From positions 62,001 to 126,000 of the forward strand of contig JODU01000013.1 of NCBI GenBank assembly GCA_000720845.1: a stretch of DNA of 64,000 nucleotides, in the 5' to 3' direction. The translations under genes and the position numbers were made by a program. This stretch comes from Kitasatospora aureofaciens (GTDB lineage: Bacteria; Actinomycetota; Actinomycetes; Streptomycetales; Streptomycetaceae). Under the pieces are notes generated by a model. The model was given only the letters and a program-made list of their open reading frames with translations, had not been told where the DNA came from and searched no databases. Of the stretch, positions 22,304 to 30,482 are shown one piece after another; position 1 is the first letter of the stretch; every line of letters starts with the position of its first letter.

Positions 22304-23143
22304 ATGACCGGTCAGACAGCCAGCTCCCGGATGGACGAGCCCGAGGCGGCCGTGCTCCGGCTCCAGGACGTGAGCGTGCGCCGCTTCACGACCGACCAGC
22401 TGATCCTCGACGCCGTCGACTGGACGGTCCGGCCGGGCGAGCACTGGGCGCTGCTGGGCGCCAACGGCGCCGGGAAGACCACCCTGCTGCGGCTGCTGGG
22501 CGCGCTCATGCACCCCACCACGGGCACCGTCGAGGTCCTCGGCAGCCTGCTCGGCCGGGTGGACGTCCGTGAGCTGCGGGCACGCATCGGCCACGTCAAC
22601 TCCGCCCAGCGGGTGCCCCAGGACCTCACCGCCCACGCGGTCGTGCTCACCGGCCACAGCGGCACCGTGCAGCCCCTGTGGCGGACGTACGACGAGGAGG
22701 TCCGCCTGCGTGCCCGCGACCTCCTGACCGAGCTGGGCGTCAAGGAGCTGACCGACCGGCCCTACGGCGTCTGCTCGGGCGGGCAGCGCGCGCGGGTCCT
22801 GATCGCCAGGGCCCTGATGGCCGACCCCGCCCTGCTGCTCCTGGACGAGCCGTTCAACGCCCTGGACCTGCCCTCTCGCGAGGACCTCGTCGAGGCGATG
22901 CACCAACTGGCCGAGGGGAGGCCGCAGCTGGCCACCGTGACGGTCACCCACCATCTGGAGGAGCTGTTCCCCGCCGTCAGCCACGCCCTGCTGCTGCGCG
23001 AGGGCCGGATCCTGTCCCGGGGTGCGGTGGACGAGGTCCTGACCGACTCCCTGCTGACCGCCTGCTTCGGCCGGGACATCACGGTGGCCCGGCGCGACGG
23101 CCGCTGGTCGGCCTACTCGGGCCGCCGCGTTTCCGGAACATGA
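22304..23143 (+). CDS. Stand-alone ABC transporter ATPase
   Basis: A 279-residue ABC ATPase. Walker A is LLGANGAGKTTLLRLL, the signature CSGGQRARVLIARAL, Walker B LLLLDEPFNALD and the switch TVTHHLEELF. It has one nucleotide-binding domain and no membrane segment. The VLTGHSGTVQPLWRTYDEEV segment between Walker A and the signature resembles the ModF/YlmA-type single ATPases found in many Streptomyces. No permease or binding protein is adjacent, so it either pairs with distant subunits or has a non-transport role. GAAGGAG precedes ATG 22304. Confidence 0.88.
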   Translation: MTGQTASSRMDEPEAAVLRLQDVSVRRFTTDQLILDAVDWTVRPGEHWALLGANGAGKTTLLRLLGALMHPTTGTVEVLGSLLGRVDVRELRARIGHVNSAQRVPQDLTAHAVVLTGHSGTVQPLWRTYDEEVRLRARDLLTELGVKELTDRPYGVCSGGQRARVLIARALMADPALLLLDEPFNALDLPSREDLVEAMHQLAEGRPQLATVTVTHHLEELFPAVSHALLLREGRILSRGAVDEVLTDSLLTACFGRDITVARRDGRWSAYSGRRVSGT

Positions 23144-23193
23144 CACGCCCACGAAGGTGTCGTTGCACTCCCGGCGGAGCCGACCGGTAGGCC

Positions 23194-23221
23194 TTGACCG
23201 GGTTTCACCCCCTGGTTAGCG
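23194..23221 (+). promoter_or_regulatory. Promoter of the sulfonate-type operon
   Basis: -35 TTGACC (23194-23199), 16-base spacer, -10 TTAGCG (23216-23221). The leader-peptide ATG at 23230 follows the -10 box by only 8 bases, so the leader message may be leaderless. Confidence 0.5.
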
Positions 23222-23229
23222 TCCACGGC

Positions 23230-23304
23230 ATGCGGACATCCCGGCAGTTCACGAAGCGGCGCGCCATCGATCTGATGCGCGTCGCCACCGCGGTGTGTAG
23301 CTGA
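23230..23304 (+). CDS. Cysteine-containing leader peptide of the sulfonate-type operon
   Basis: A 24-residue ORF. It begins MRTSRQFTKRR, has AIDLMRVATAV in the middle and ends with Cys-Ser just before the stop (TGT AGC TGA). Streptomyces sulfur-uptake operons often carry such short leader peptides with an R/H-x-IDLxRVA core and one or more cysteines at the very end, and they are annotated as putative leader peptides. Ribosome slowing at the terminal Cys codon when cysteine is scarce would then affect the operon downstream. The ATG lies very close to the promoter; 49 bases separate its stop from the binding-protein gene. Confidence 0.7.
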   Translation: MRTSRQFTKRRAIDLMRVATAVCS

Positions 23305-23353
23305 ACTTCCACCGCCCGGCTGCCCCTTTCTCCCGTATCCCGTGAAGGCCGTC

Positions 23354-24430
23354 ATGACCTCTCGCACACCCATGCCCGGATTCCGGCGCCTCTCCGTCCT
23401 GGCCGCCCTGGCCCTCCCGTTCGCCCTCGCCTCCTGCGTGACCCCGGCCCGGTCCGCGACGGACGGCAGGGACGTCTCGGACGAGCGGATCCCGGCCGCG
23501 GTCGCCCGCGACACCACGCTCACGGTCGGGGCGCCCGACCTCAAGGTCGCCCTCGAACTGTCGGGGCAGATCGACCGACTGCCCTTCAAGGTGAAGTGGG
23601 CCAACATCAGCGGCGGTCCCCAGTGCTCGGAGGCCTTCCGCGCCGACGCCCTCGACGTCTGCTCGGCCGCGGACATCCCGTCGATCAACGCCCACTGGAC
23701 GGGCCTCGACACCAAGCTCGTGGCGGTGAAGTTCCGCGCCGATCCGCTCAAGAACCCCATCTACGAACTGGGCACGGCCCCGGGCTCCGGCATCAGGACC
23801 CTCGCGGACCTGCGCGGGAAGAAGATCGCCTACAGCCCGGGGCAGGCCCAGGGCGCTCTGGTCCTGCGCATCCTGAAGAAGGCCGGGCTCACCCAGCAGG
23901 ACGTCGAGCTGGTCGAACTCGCGAGCACCGGTGACGTCTATCCCACCGCGCTGGGGAACCGCCAGGTGGACGCCGCTCCCATCGCGGACGTCAACATCAA
24001 GCGCTATCTGGCCAACTACGGCAAGGAGGGCGGCTCGACCATCAAGCACGGGCTCCGGGACGACCCGGCACACCTGTGGGCGCTGACCGATTCCGTCGCC
24101 GACGCCCAGAAGTCGGCGGCCGTCCGCGAACTCGTGAAGTTCTGGGCGCGGGCGCAGACATGGATCGACAAGCACCCCGCGGAATGGGTCACGGGCTACT
24201 ACGTCAAGGACCAGGGCCTGGACCGCGAGGACGGCGAGTACCTCGTGCGGCGAGCCGGCCATCCGGACCTTCCCGCGGACTGGACCGAGGCCATCCACCG
24301 GCAGCAGCAGACCATCGACCTGCTGGCCGAGGAACAGGACCGCGAGCCCTTCGACGCGGGTCTGCTCTTCGACCGCCGATACGAGGCGGTGGCCGCACGG
24401 GCCGTCGCCGGTGAAGGGACGTCGTCATGA
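23354..24430 (+). CDS. Sulfonate/nitrate-type ABC transporter substrate-binding lipoprotein
   Basis: A 358-residue lipoprotein. The signal peptide ends in a lipobox LASC at about residues 24-27. The mature part has the NMT1/SsuA-like binding fold: RADALDVCSAADIPSINAHW, SGIRTLADLRGKKIAYSPGQAQG and LVELASTGDVYPTALGNRQVDAAPI. Its partners downstream are a permease, an ATPase and a flavin monooxygenase, so organosulfur compounds are the likely ligands. ATG 23354 has GAAGG five bases upstream; GTG 23342 is in frame but without a site. Its stop overlaps the permease start (ATGA). Confidence 0.88.
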   Translation: MTSRTPMPGFRRLSVLAALALPFALASCVTPARSATDGRDVSDERIPAAVARDTTLTVGAPDLKVALELSGQIDRLPFKVKWANISGGPQCSEAFRADALDVCSAADIPSINAHWTGLDTKLVAVKFRADPLKNPIYELGTAPGSGIRTLADLRGKKIAYSPGQAQGALVLRILKKAGLTQQDVELVELASTGDVYPTALGNRQVDAAPIADVNIKRYLANYGKEGGSTIKHGLRDDPAHLWALTDSVADAQKSAAVRELVKFWARAQTWIDKHPAEWVTGYYVKDQGLDREDGEYLVRRAGHPDLPADWTEAIHRQQQTIDLLAEEQDREPFDAGLLFDRRYEAVAARAVAGEGTSS

Positions 24431-25284
24431 GCACCACGACCTTCGAGAAGCAGGCGCCACCGGCCCCGCCGCCCGCACCGGCCGCGGTCCGTCCCCACCG
24501 CTCCCGCCGCAGGCGCCCGGGCCCCGGCAGGCCCGTCCCGTACGGCTGGGCGATCGGACCGGTGCTGCTGCTCGCCCTGTGGGCGGCGGGCTCGGGGCTC
24601 GGCCTGTTCGACGTCCGCAGCCTGCCCGCACCGTGGACCATCGCCGGCACCGCCTGGGACCTCCTGGACAGCGGCAAGCTCCAGTCCCATCTCGGCACCT
24701 CGGCCCAACGCGCGCTGCTGGGCCTGCTGTTCGGGGTCGCGGCCGGGCTGGTGCTCGCCCTCGTCTCAGGGCTCAGCCGGGTGGGCGAGGCGGTGATCGA
24801 CGGCCCGGTGCAGATCAAGCGGTCCATTCCCTCACTCGCCCTGATCCCACTGCTGATCCTCTGGTTCGGCATCGGCGAGACGATGAAGGTCGTCACGATC
24901 GCCCTCGGTGTTCTCGTACCGGTCTACATCCACACGCACAACGGGCTGCGCACCATCGACAGCCGCTACGCGGAACTCGCCGAGACGGTACGCCTGGGCC
25001 GGTTCGCCTTCGTCCGGCACGTCGTCCTGCCCGGCGCCCTGCCCGGCTTCCTGCTCGGCATGCGTTTCGCGGTGACCTCGGCGTGGCTGGCCCTGGTGGT
25101 GGTGGAGCAGGTCAACGCCACCAGCGGCATCGGCTACATGATGGAGTTGGCGCGGACGTACGGGCAGACCGACGTCATCATCGTCGGTCTCGTCGTGTAC
25201 GGCCTGCTCGGCCTGGTCTCCGACGCACTCGTACGGCTCGTGGAGAGGAGGGCCCTGTCATGGCGGCGCACGCTGGCGGGCTGA
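24427..25284 (+). CDS. Sulfonate-type ABC transporter permease
   Basis: A 285-residue inner-membrane permease of the SsuC/TauC type with a Pro/Arg-rich cytoplasmic N-terminus (about 45 residues) and six hydrophobic segments. The ATPase-contacting EAA loop reads YAELAETVRLGRFAFVRHVVLPGALPG. It overlaps the binding-protein stop by 4 bases and the ATPase gene by 25 bases, so the transporter is made as one coupled unit. Confidence 0.9.
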   Translation: MSTTTFEKQAPPAPPPAPAAVRPHRSRRRRPGPGRPVPYGWAIGPVLLLALWAAGSGLGLFDVRSLPAPWTIAGTAWDLLDSGKLQSHLGTSAQRALLGLLFGVAAGLVLALVSGLSRVGEAVIDGPVQIKRSIPSLALIPLLILWFGIGETMKVVTIALGVLVPVYIHTHNGLRTIDSRYAELAETVRLGRFAFVRHVVLPGALPGFLLGMRFAVTSAWLALVVVEQVNATSGIGYMMELARTYGQTDVIIVGLVVYGLLGLVSDALVRLVERRALSWRRTLAG

Positions 25285-26036
25285 ACGCGACCGGGGACCG
25301 CGCGGCGGTCCGCATCGAGAACCTGGTGCGGTCCTTCGGCGACCGCAGGGTGCTGGACGGGCTCGACCTGTCCATCGCGCCGGGTGAGTTCGTGGCGCTC
25401 CTCGGCCGCAGCGGCTCCGGCAAGAGCACGCTGCTGCGCGCCCTGGCCGGGCTCGACCACGAGGTGGCGGGCAGCGGCGACCTGACCGCCCCCGAGCATG
25501 TGTCCGTCGTCTTCCAGGACGCACGGCTGCTGCCCTGGAAGCGGCTGCTCGACAACGTCGTGCTGGGCCTGTCCGGTCCCTCGGCCGGGGACCGGGGACG
25601 CGACGCGCTCGCCGAGGTCGGGCTCGCCGGGCGCGAACGGGCCTGGCCCGTGGAGCTCTCGGGCGGTGAACAGCAGCGGGTCTCGCTCGCCCGCTCCCTG
25701 GTGCGCGAGCCGCAACTGCTGCTCGCCGACGAGCCGTTCGGCGCGCTGGACGCGCTGACCCGCACGCGGATGCACACCCTGCTGCGGCGGCTGTGCGAGC
25801 GGCACCGGCCCGCCGTACTGCTCGTCACCCACGACGTCGACGAGGCCATCACGCTCGCGGACCGGGTCGTGGTCCTGGACCGGGGCCGGATCGCGGCCGA
25901 CCTTCCGGTGGAGCTCCCGGCACCGCGCCACCACGGCGGAACCGCCTACGCGGCCCTGCGCGGCCGGCTGCTCGCCCACCTGGGAGTGGACATCACCGAG
26001 AACGCCGACGGCACCGAGGAGGAGAAGGCGGCATGA
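25260..26036 (+). CDS. Sulfonate-type ABC transporter ATPase
   Basis: A 258-residue ABC ATPase: Walker A LLGRSGSGKSTLLRAL, Q-loop VVFQDARLLPWKRLLDNV (the LLPW form typical of SsuB/TauB/NrtD), signature LSGGEQQRVSLARSL, Walker B LLLADEPFGALDALTR and H-loop LVTHDVDEAI. ATG 25260 lies inside the 3' end of the permease gene, and the stop overlaps the monooxygenase start (ATGA). It energises uptake by the permease upstream. Confidence 0.93.
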   Translation: MAAHAGGLNATGDRAAVRIENLVRSFGDRRVLDGLDLSIAPGEFVALLGRSGSGKSTLLRALAGLDHEVAGSGDLTAPEHVSVVFQDARLLPWKRLLDNVVLGLSGPSAGDRGRDALAEVGLAGRERAWPVELSGGEQQRVSLARSLVREPQLLLADEPFGALDALTRTRMHTLLRRLCERHRPAVLLVTHDVDEAITLADRVVVLDRGRIAADLPVELPAPRHHGGTAYAALRGRLLAHLGVDITENADGTEEEKAA

Positions 26037-27355
26037 GCGCCCGGACCCTGCGTCTGAACCTGTTCGTCTACCCGGGCGGGCACCACGAGGCCGCCTGGCG
26101 TTACCGCGGCACCGACCCGGGGCGCATCCTGGACATCGGCTTCTACCAGGAACTCGCCCGCCGGGCGGAAGCGGCGGCCTTCGACGCCGTGTTCTTCGCC
26201 GACGGCCCGTCCCTGGCGGACAACGTGCGCTACGCCAGCCGCTTCCGGCTCGAACCGTTCACCTGGCTGTCGGCCGTGGCCGCGGCCACCGAACGCATCG
26301 GCCTGATCGCCACCGCCTCGACCACGTACACGGAGCCGTACAACCTGGCCCGGCTGTTCTCCTCCCTCGACCACCTCAGCTCGGGCCGGGCGGGCTGGAA
26401 CATCGTCACCACCGGCGCCCCGCAGGCCGCCGGGAACTTCGGCCTCGAAGAGCACCCGGTGCACGCCGAACGCTACGAGCGCGCACGGGAGTTCGTGGAG
26501 GTGGTGACGAAGCTGTGGGACAGCTGGGAGGACGAGGCGCTCGTCGCCGACCAGAAGTCCGGCGTGTTCGCCGACACCGACCGCATCCACGAGATCAACC
26601 ACACGGGCCGCCGGCTGAGGGTGCGCGGGCCCCTGAACCTCCCCCGCTCCCCGCAGGGCCGCCCGGTGTACGTGCAGGCGGGGTCCTCCGAGGACGGCCG
26701 CTCCTTCGCCGCCGCGTACGCCGAGGCCGTGTTCACGGCCCACCAGACGCTCCGCGGCGGCCAGGAGTTCTACGCCGACCTCAAGGCGCGGGCCGCGGCA
26801 CTGGGCCGTGACCCGGACCGGCTGCTCGTCCTGCCCGGCATCAGCCCCTTCATCGGTTCGACCGAGGCGGAGGCGCGGGCGCTGCACAAGGAGTTCGACG
26901 AACTCACCCAGCCCGAGTACTCGCTCCAGCTGCTCCGACGTCTGCTGGGCCTGGAGCTGAGCGCCGCCGAGCTGGACGGTCCCGTGCCCCGGCAGCTCAT
27001 CGAGACCCGGGGCGAGCGCGGCAACGGCAGCCGCTTCCGGCTGGTCCTGGACATCATCGACCGTGAACAGCCCACCGTGCGCGAGCTGCTGCACCGTCTC
27101 GCGGGCGCCCGCGGCCACCGCGTGGTGACCGGGACCCCCGAACAGGTCGCCGACCAGATCCAGGAGTGGTTCGAGCACGGGGCGGCCGACGGCTTCAACG
27201 TCATGCCGCCCTGGCTGACCGGGGGCTTCGACCTCTTCGCCGACCAGGTGGTGCCGGTCCTGCGGGAGCGGGGCCTGTTCCGCACCACCTACGACGGCGC
27301 CACGCTGCGCGAGCACTACGGCCTGCCGCGGCCCGCCGCGGAACTCGTCCGCTGA
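26033..27355 (+). CDS. FMN-dependent monooxygenase, NtaA/SnaA/DszA family
   Basis: A 440-residue luciferase-like flavin monooxygenase that uses FMNH2 from a separate reductase. Typical features are LNLFVYPGGHHEAAWRY at the start, AAFDAVFFADGPS, TYTEPYNLARLFSSLDHLS, GRAGWNIVTTGAPQAAGNFG and the C-terminal GAADGFNVMPPWLTGGFDLF. The subfamily desulfurises or oxidises larger substrates (dibenzothiophene sulfone, nitrilotriacetate) and is distinct from SsuD alkanesulfonate monooxygenase. Position in an operon with a sulfonate-type transporter and a cysteine leader argues for organosulfur cleavage to sulfite. No flavin reductase gene is adjacent. Confidence 0.9.
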   Translation: MSARTLRLNLFVYPGGHHEAAWRYRGTDPGRILDIGFYQELARRAEAAAFDAVFFADGPSLADNVRYASRFRLEPFTWLSAVAAATERIGLIATASTTYTEPYNLARLFSSLDHLSSGRAGWNIVTTGAPQAAGNFGLEEHPVHAERYERAREFVEVVTKLWDSWEDEALVADQKSGVFADTDRIHEINHTGRRLRVRGPLNLPRSPQGRPVYVQAGSSEDGRSFAAAYAEAVFTAHQTLRGGQEFYADLKARAAALGRDPDRLLVLPGISPFIGSTEAEARALHKEFDELTQPEYSLQLLRRLLGLELSAAELDGPVPRQLIETRGERGNGSRFRLVLDIIDREQPTVRELLHRLAGARGHRVVTGTPEQVADQIQEWFEHGAADGFNVMPPWLTGGFDLFADQVVPVLRERGLFRTTYDGATLREHYGLPRPAAELVR

Positions 27356-27421
27356 GGGCGGGCGGCGGCCCGGGGCGTCTCGGCGTACGCGACGTCAGGG
27401 GGCCGCCGCTCCGCTCCCCCG

Positions 27422-27787
27422 TCAGGCGCAGCCCCAGGCGGACATCCCCTGCATACGGGCCAGGCGTTCCGCCACGGCGATCTGCTCGGCGCGGCTGGCG
27501 AGGTCGGCACGCGGGGCGTACTGGAGGCCGCCGGCCGCGATCCAGCTGGACCGTGCGAACTGGAGCCCGCCGTAGTAGCCGTTGCCGGTGTTCGCCTGCC
27601 AGTTGCCGCTGGACTCGCACGCGGCGATGGCGTCCCAGTCGGTACGCAGCGGCACCGACGGCGCGGCCACCGCTTCGCCGGTCGTGCCGAGGGCGGTCGC
27701 GGCGACCAGGGTCACCGCGGCGGTGCGGATCCTGCGGCCACGCGAACCGCGCACGTCGCTCTGACGATCATTTCGTCTACAGATCAT
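27422..27787 (-). CDS. Short secreted resuscitation-promoting factor-like transglycosylase
   Basis: A 121-residue secreted protein. A signal peptide (RIRTAAVTLVAATALGTTGEA then VAA) is followed by one Rpf/transglycosylase-like domain: WDAIAACESSGNWQANTGNG with the catalytic glutamate in ACESSG, then YYGGLQFARSSWIAAGG. The domain ends with a disulfide partner in SAWGCA. Rpf proteins cut peptidoglycan and help spores or dormant cells resume growth. There is no LysM or G5 domain, so this is the minimal form. ATG 27787 lacks an obvious ribosome binding site; a GTG 33 bases in (VRGSRGRR) is possible. Confidence 0.9.
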   Translation of the reverse strand: MICRRNDRQSDVRGSRGRRIRTAAVTLVAATALGTTGEAVAAPSVPLRTDWDAIAACESSGNWQANTGNGYYGGLQFARSSWIAAGGLQYAPRADLASRAEQIAVAERLARMQGMSAWGCA

Positions 27788-27882
27788 ACGAAGACTGATA
27801 CATCAGGTGATCGCCCGCCGCCGCACCGGCGGTCGCGTCTTGCGCCAGTCGGAGCACACATGTCCCCCGTTCGTCACCCGTC

Positions 27883-29355
27883 TCACGGCGCCGACCGTAC
27901 GCGCTCCGCTCCCTCCGGCACCGCCGCCTGGGCGGCGAGGTAGTCCGGGACCGCCTCCTTGTCGACGAGCCGGTTCAGGCGGCTCGGGACGTCGAAGCCG
28001 ATCAGCAGGATCACCACCAGGGTCAGCGAGAAGGTGAGTACGGCGAGCGACTGGCCCAGGGACATGGTCGACGCCAGCCTGGCGCCGAGGACCGGGGCGA
28101 CGGCGCCGCCCAGCGCACCGACGTTGTAGGTGAAGCCCAGGGACGCGGCCCGGGTCTCGGTCGGGAAGTGCCCGGCGATGTACTTGGGCAGCAGCCCGGA
28201 GATGCCCTGCATGCACGCGAGCATCAGGAACAGCAGGATGCCCAGCTGGAGTTGGCTGTCCCGGACGGCGAAGACGGGGAAGACGAAGGCGATGCCCACC
28301 ACCAGGGTGCAGGCGTACGCCCTGCGGGTGCCGAACCGGTCGCCGACGAAGCCGGTGACGACGCAGCCCGCCATCGTGCCGAACCCGGCGTAGTAGAGCG
28401 CGTCGCTGACCTGTGCCGGGGTGAAGCCCAGCTCGGTCTTGAGGTAGGTGGGCAGCAGTGCCTGGACCGGCCAGCTGTAGAGGAAGGCGCAGAAGACGGT
28501 GACGCAGAGCGCGACGAACAGCACCCATCGCCTGCGGCCGCCCAGTTGCACCGCGAAGGCGAGGAGACAGGCCGTCGCCAGGACCGACAGGACGGGCACG
28601 GCGCCCGCGCCGAGCGGAGTGAACACGGCGAAGAGCGAGCCGGTGGCGACGACCGCGAGCACCGTGTTGACCGTCGCCCGGCGGCGGCCCGCGAACAGCG
28701 GCCGGAAGGGGTTGGGCCGTTCACCGGTGGCCCCCACCCGCGCCTCCCAGTCGTCGGCCTCGGGCAGCGCCCGGCGTACCCACAGGGCGACCAGGACGGG
28801 GAACAGGCCGATGTAGAACAGCCAGCGCCAGCCGTGCCCGGGCACCACGTGCTCGTAGACCTCGGCCGCCAGGACGCCGCCCAGCGAGAAGCCGGAGATG
28901 AGGAAGCCGGAGGCACGGTTGCGCAGCCGGGCGGGCCAGCTCTCCAGCACGTAGGTGGCGCTGGCGCTGTACTCGCCGGCCATGCCCATGCCGATCAGCA
29001 GACGGGCCGTGAACAGGCTGGTGTAGTCCCAGGCGAAGCCGCAGGCGAAGGTGCCGACCGAGTAGAGCAGGATGCTGGCCACCATCGCGCTCTTGCGACC
29101 GAACCGGTCACCGAGCGCGCCCAGCACCGCGCCGCCGAGCCAGCGGGTGATGAAGGCTCCCGAGACGAGGCTGGCGGACTCGACGGCCGACAGTCCGAAG
29201 TCGTCGGCGATCTCCGTCAGGACGAGGGTGATGAGGACGAAGTCGAAGCCGTCGAGGAGGTAGCCGATCCAGGCGGCGAAGAAGGACTTCCACTTCTCCC
29301 GGGTGATCTCGCGGTACCAGGGCGGGGAGGTCGGGGTGGTGCGCGCAGATGACAT
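27883..29355 (-). CDS. nanT: NanT-like sialic acid MFS transporter
   Basis: A 490-residue major facilitator. The N-terminal WYREITREKWKSFFAAWIGY then LLDGFDFVLITLVLTEI, the loop GALGDRFGRKSAMV, GMGMAGEYSASATYVLESWP and RNRASGFLISGFSLGGV follow the E. coli NanT pattern as I remember it, including the extra helices in the middle (about residues 235-290). NanT is a sialate:proton symporter. The neighbouring DapA/NanA-like lyase and GntR regulator support a sialic acid or related 2-keto-acid sugar role, but nanE, nanK and nagAB are not in the window. It sits 87 bases downstream of the lyase. Confidence 0.75.
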   Translation of the reverse strand: MSSARTTPTSPPWYREITREKWKSFFAAWIGYLLDGFDFVLITLVLTEIADDFGLSAVESASLVSGAFITRWLGGAVLGALGDRFGRKSAMVASILLYSVGTFACGFAWDYTSLFTARLLIGMGMAGEYSASATYVLESWPARLRNRASGFLISGFSLGGVLAAEVYEHVVPGHGWRWLFYIGLFPVLVALWVRRALPEADDWEARVGATGERPNPFRPLFAGRRRATVNTVLAVVATGSLFAVFTPLGAGAVPVLSVLATACLLAFAVQLGGRRRWVLFVALCVTVFCAFLYSWPVQALLPTYLKTELGFTPAQVSDALYYAGFGTMAGCVVTGFVGDRFGTRRAYACTLVVGIAFVFPVFAVRDSQLQLGILLFLMLACMQGISGLLPKYIAGHFPTETRAASLGFTYNVGALGGAVAPVLGARLASTMSLGQSLAVLTFSLTLVVILLIGFDVPSRLNRLVDKEAVPDYLAAQAAVPEGAERVRSAP

Positions 29356-29442
29356 GGCGATCCAATGCGGGTGGGAAGACGCGCGTCGGGGACGGGGCTG
29401 GGCGGGACCGGGCCGGCGGTCACCCGGCCGGTCCCGAGGGGG

Positions 29443-30384
29443 TCACAGGAGTCCGGCCTCGGTGAGCCGGTCGCGGACCCGGGCGACGGCGGGCGCGTCG
29501 AGCGGTACCTGCGGTGCGGCGGTGGCCGGGCAGTCGATGAGGCCCAGCAGGTGGGCGGCGGCCTTGAAGGCACCGAGCGCGCTGGAGCTGCCGCCCATCA
29601 GCGCCGGGTCGCCCGCGTCGGTGAGGGCGAACAGGGCCGCGAGCCGGTCCTGTTCGGCCCTGGCGCCGGCCCAGTCCCCGGCCCGGGCGGCCGCGTAGAG
29701 GCGTACGTAGCCATGGGCGTCGACGTTGCCGAGGCCGGGCACGACTCCGTCGGCGCCGGCGAGCAGCGCGCCGTCGACGGTCAGCTCGGAGCCGGTGAGC
29801 ACGGTGAAGCCGGGGGTGCGGCGGCGCAGTTCGACCAGCAGGCGGCGCAGGGAGCCCTCGTCGCCGCTGGAGTCCTTGAGCCCGGCGAGGGTGCCGTCGC
29901 CGGCCAGGTCGAGGACCACGTCGCGGGGCAGCTTGGTGTGCACGGCGGCCGGGATGTCGTAGGCGAACAACGGCAGGCCGGCGCCCTCGCGCACGCGTCG
30001 GAAGTGGTCGGCGATCTCCACGGGATGGGTGCGGGTGTAGAAGGGCGCCGTGGCCACGAGCGCGTCGGCGCCCGCCCGGACCGCGTCGGCCGCCCGGTCC
30101 AGGACCCGGGCCGTGGTGGTGTCGATGATCCCGGCGAGGACGGGGACGCGGCCCGCGGCGGCGTCCACGGCGCTCTCCAGCGCGGTCAGCCGCTGGGCGT
30201 CGGTGAGGTAGGCGGCCTCGCCGCTGGAGCCCAGCAGGAACAGGCCGTGCACACCGGCCGCGATCAGGTGCTCGGTCAGCCGGCGCACGGAGGCGGTGTC
30301 CACCTCCCCCTTGGGGGTGAGGGGGGTGATGACCGGGGGGACGACGCCGCTCAGCGGCGTGGGGATGGGCATGCGGTACTCCAT
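29443..30384 (-). CDS. DapA/NanA-family lyase (probable N-acetylneuraminate lyase-like)
   Basis: A 313-residue class I pyruvate-dependent aldolase of the dihydrodipicolinate synthase/N-acetylneuraminate lyase superfamily. The carboxylate-binding LFLLGSSGEAAYLT (GSSGE), the tyrosine strand LFAYDIPAAVH and the Schiff-base lysine in LAGLKDSSGD are present. Enzymes of this family split or form 2-keto-3-deoxy acids; the adjacent nanT-like gene points to sialic acid cleavage, but KDG-type aldolases look alike. Start is ATG 30384 (MEYRMPIP) or ATG 30372. It is divergent from the GntR gene. Confidence 0.8.
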   Translation of the reverse strand: MEYRMPIPTPLSGVVPPVITPLTPKGEVDTASVRRLTEHLIAAGVHGLFLLGSSGEAAYLTDAQRLTALESAVDAAAGRVPVLAGIIDTTTARVLDRAADAVRAGADALVATAPFYTRTHPVEIADHFRRVREGAGLPLFAYDIPAAVHTKLPRDVVLDLAGDGTLAGLKDSSGDEGSLRRLLVELRRRTPGFTVLTGSELTVDGALLAGADGVVPGLGNVDAHGYVRLYAAARAGDWAGARAEQDRLAALFALTDAGDPALMGGSSSALGAFKAAAHLLGLIDCPATAAPQVPLDAPAVARVRDRLTEAGLL

Positions 30385-30445
30385 GTCGTGCTGCTCTCGT
30401 CCCGGGACGGCGGCGGGCAGCAGCGCGCCTAGGCCCTGGTGGCGA

Positions 30446-30468
30446 GGGACGTAGGATGTCCCACGTCC
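30446..30468. promoter_or_regulatory. Operator between the lyase and GntR genes
   Basis: GGACGT and ACGTCC arms separated by 10 bases (30447-30452, 30463-30468), in the 98-bp divergent intergenic region. The arrangement fits a FadR-subfamily GntR dimer site controlling both directions. Confidence 0.5.
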
Positions 30469-30482
30469 TGTTAGAGTGACAC

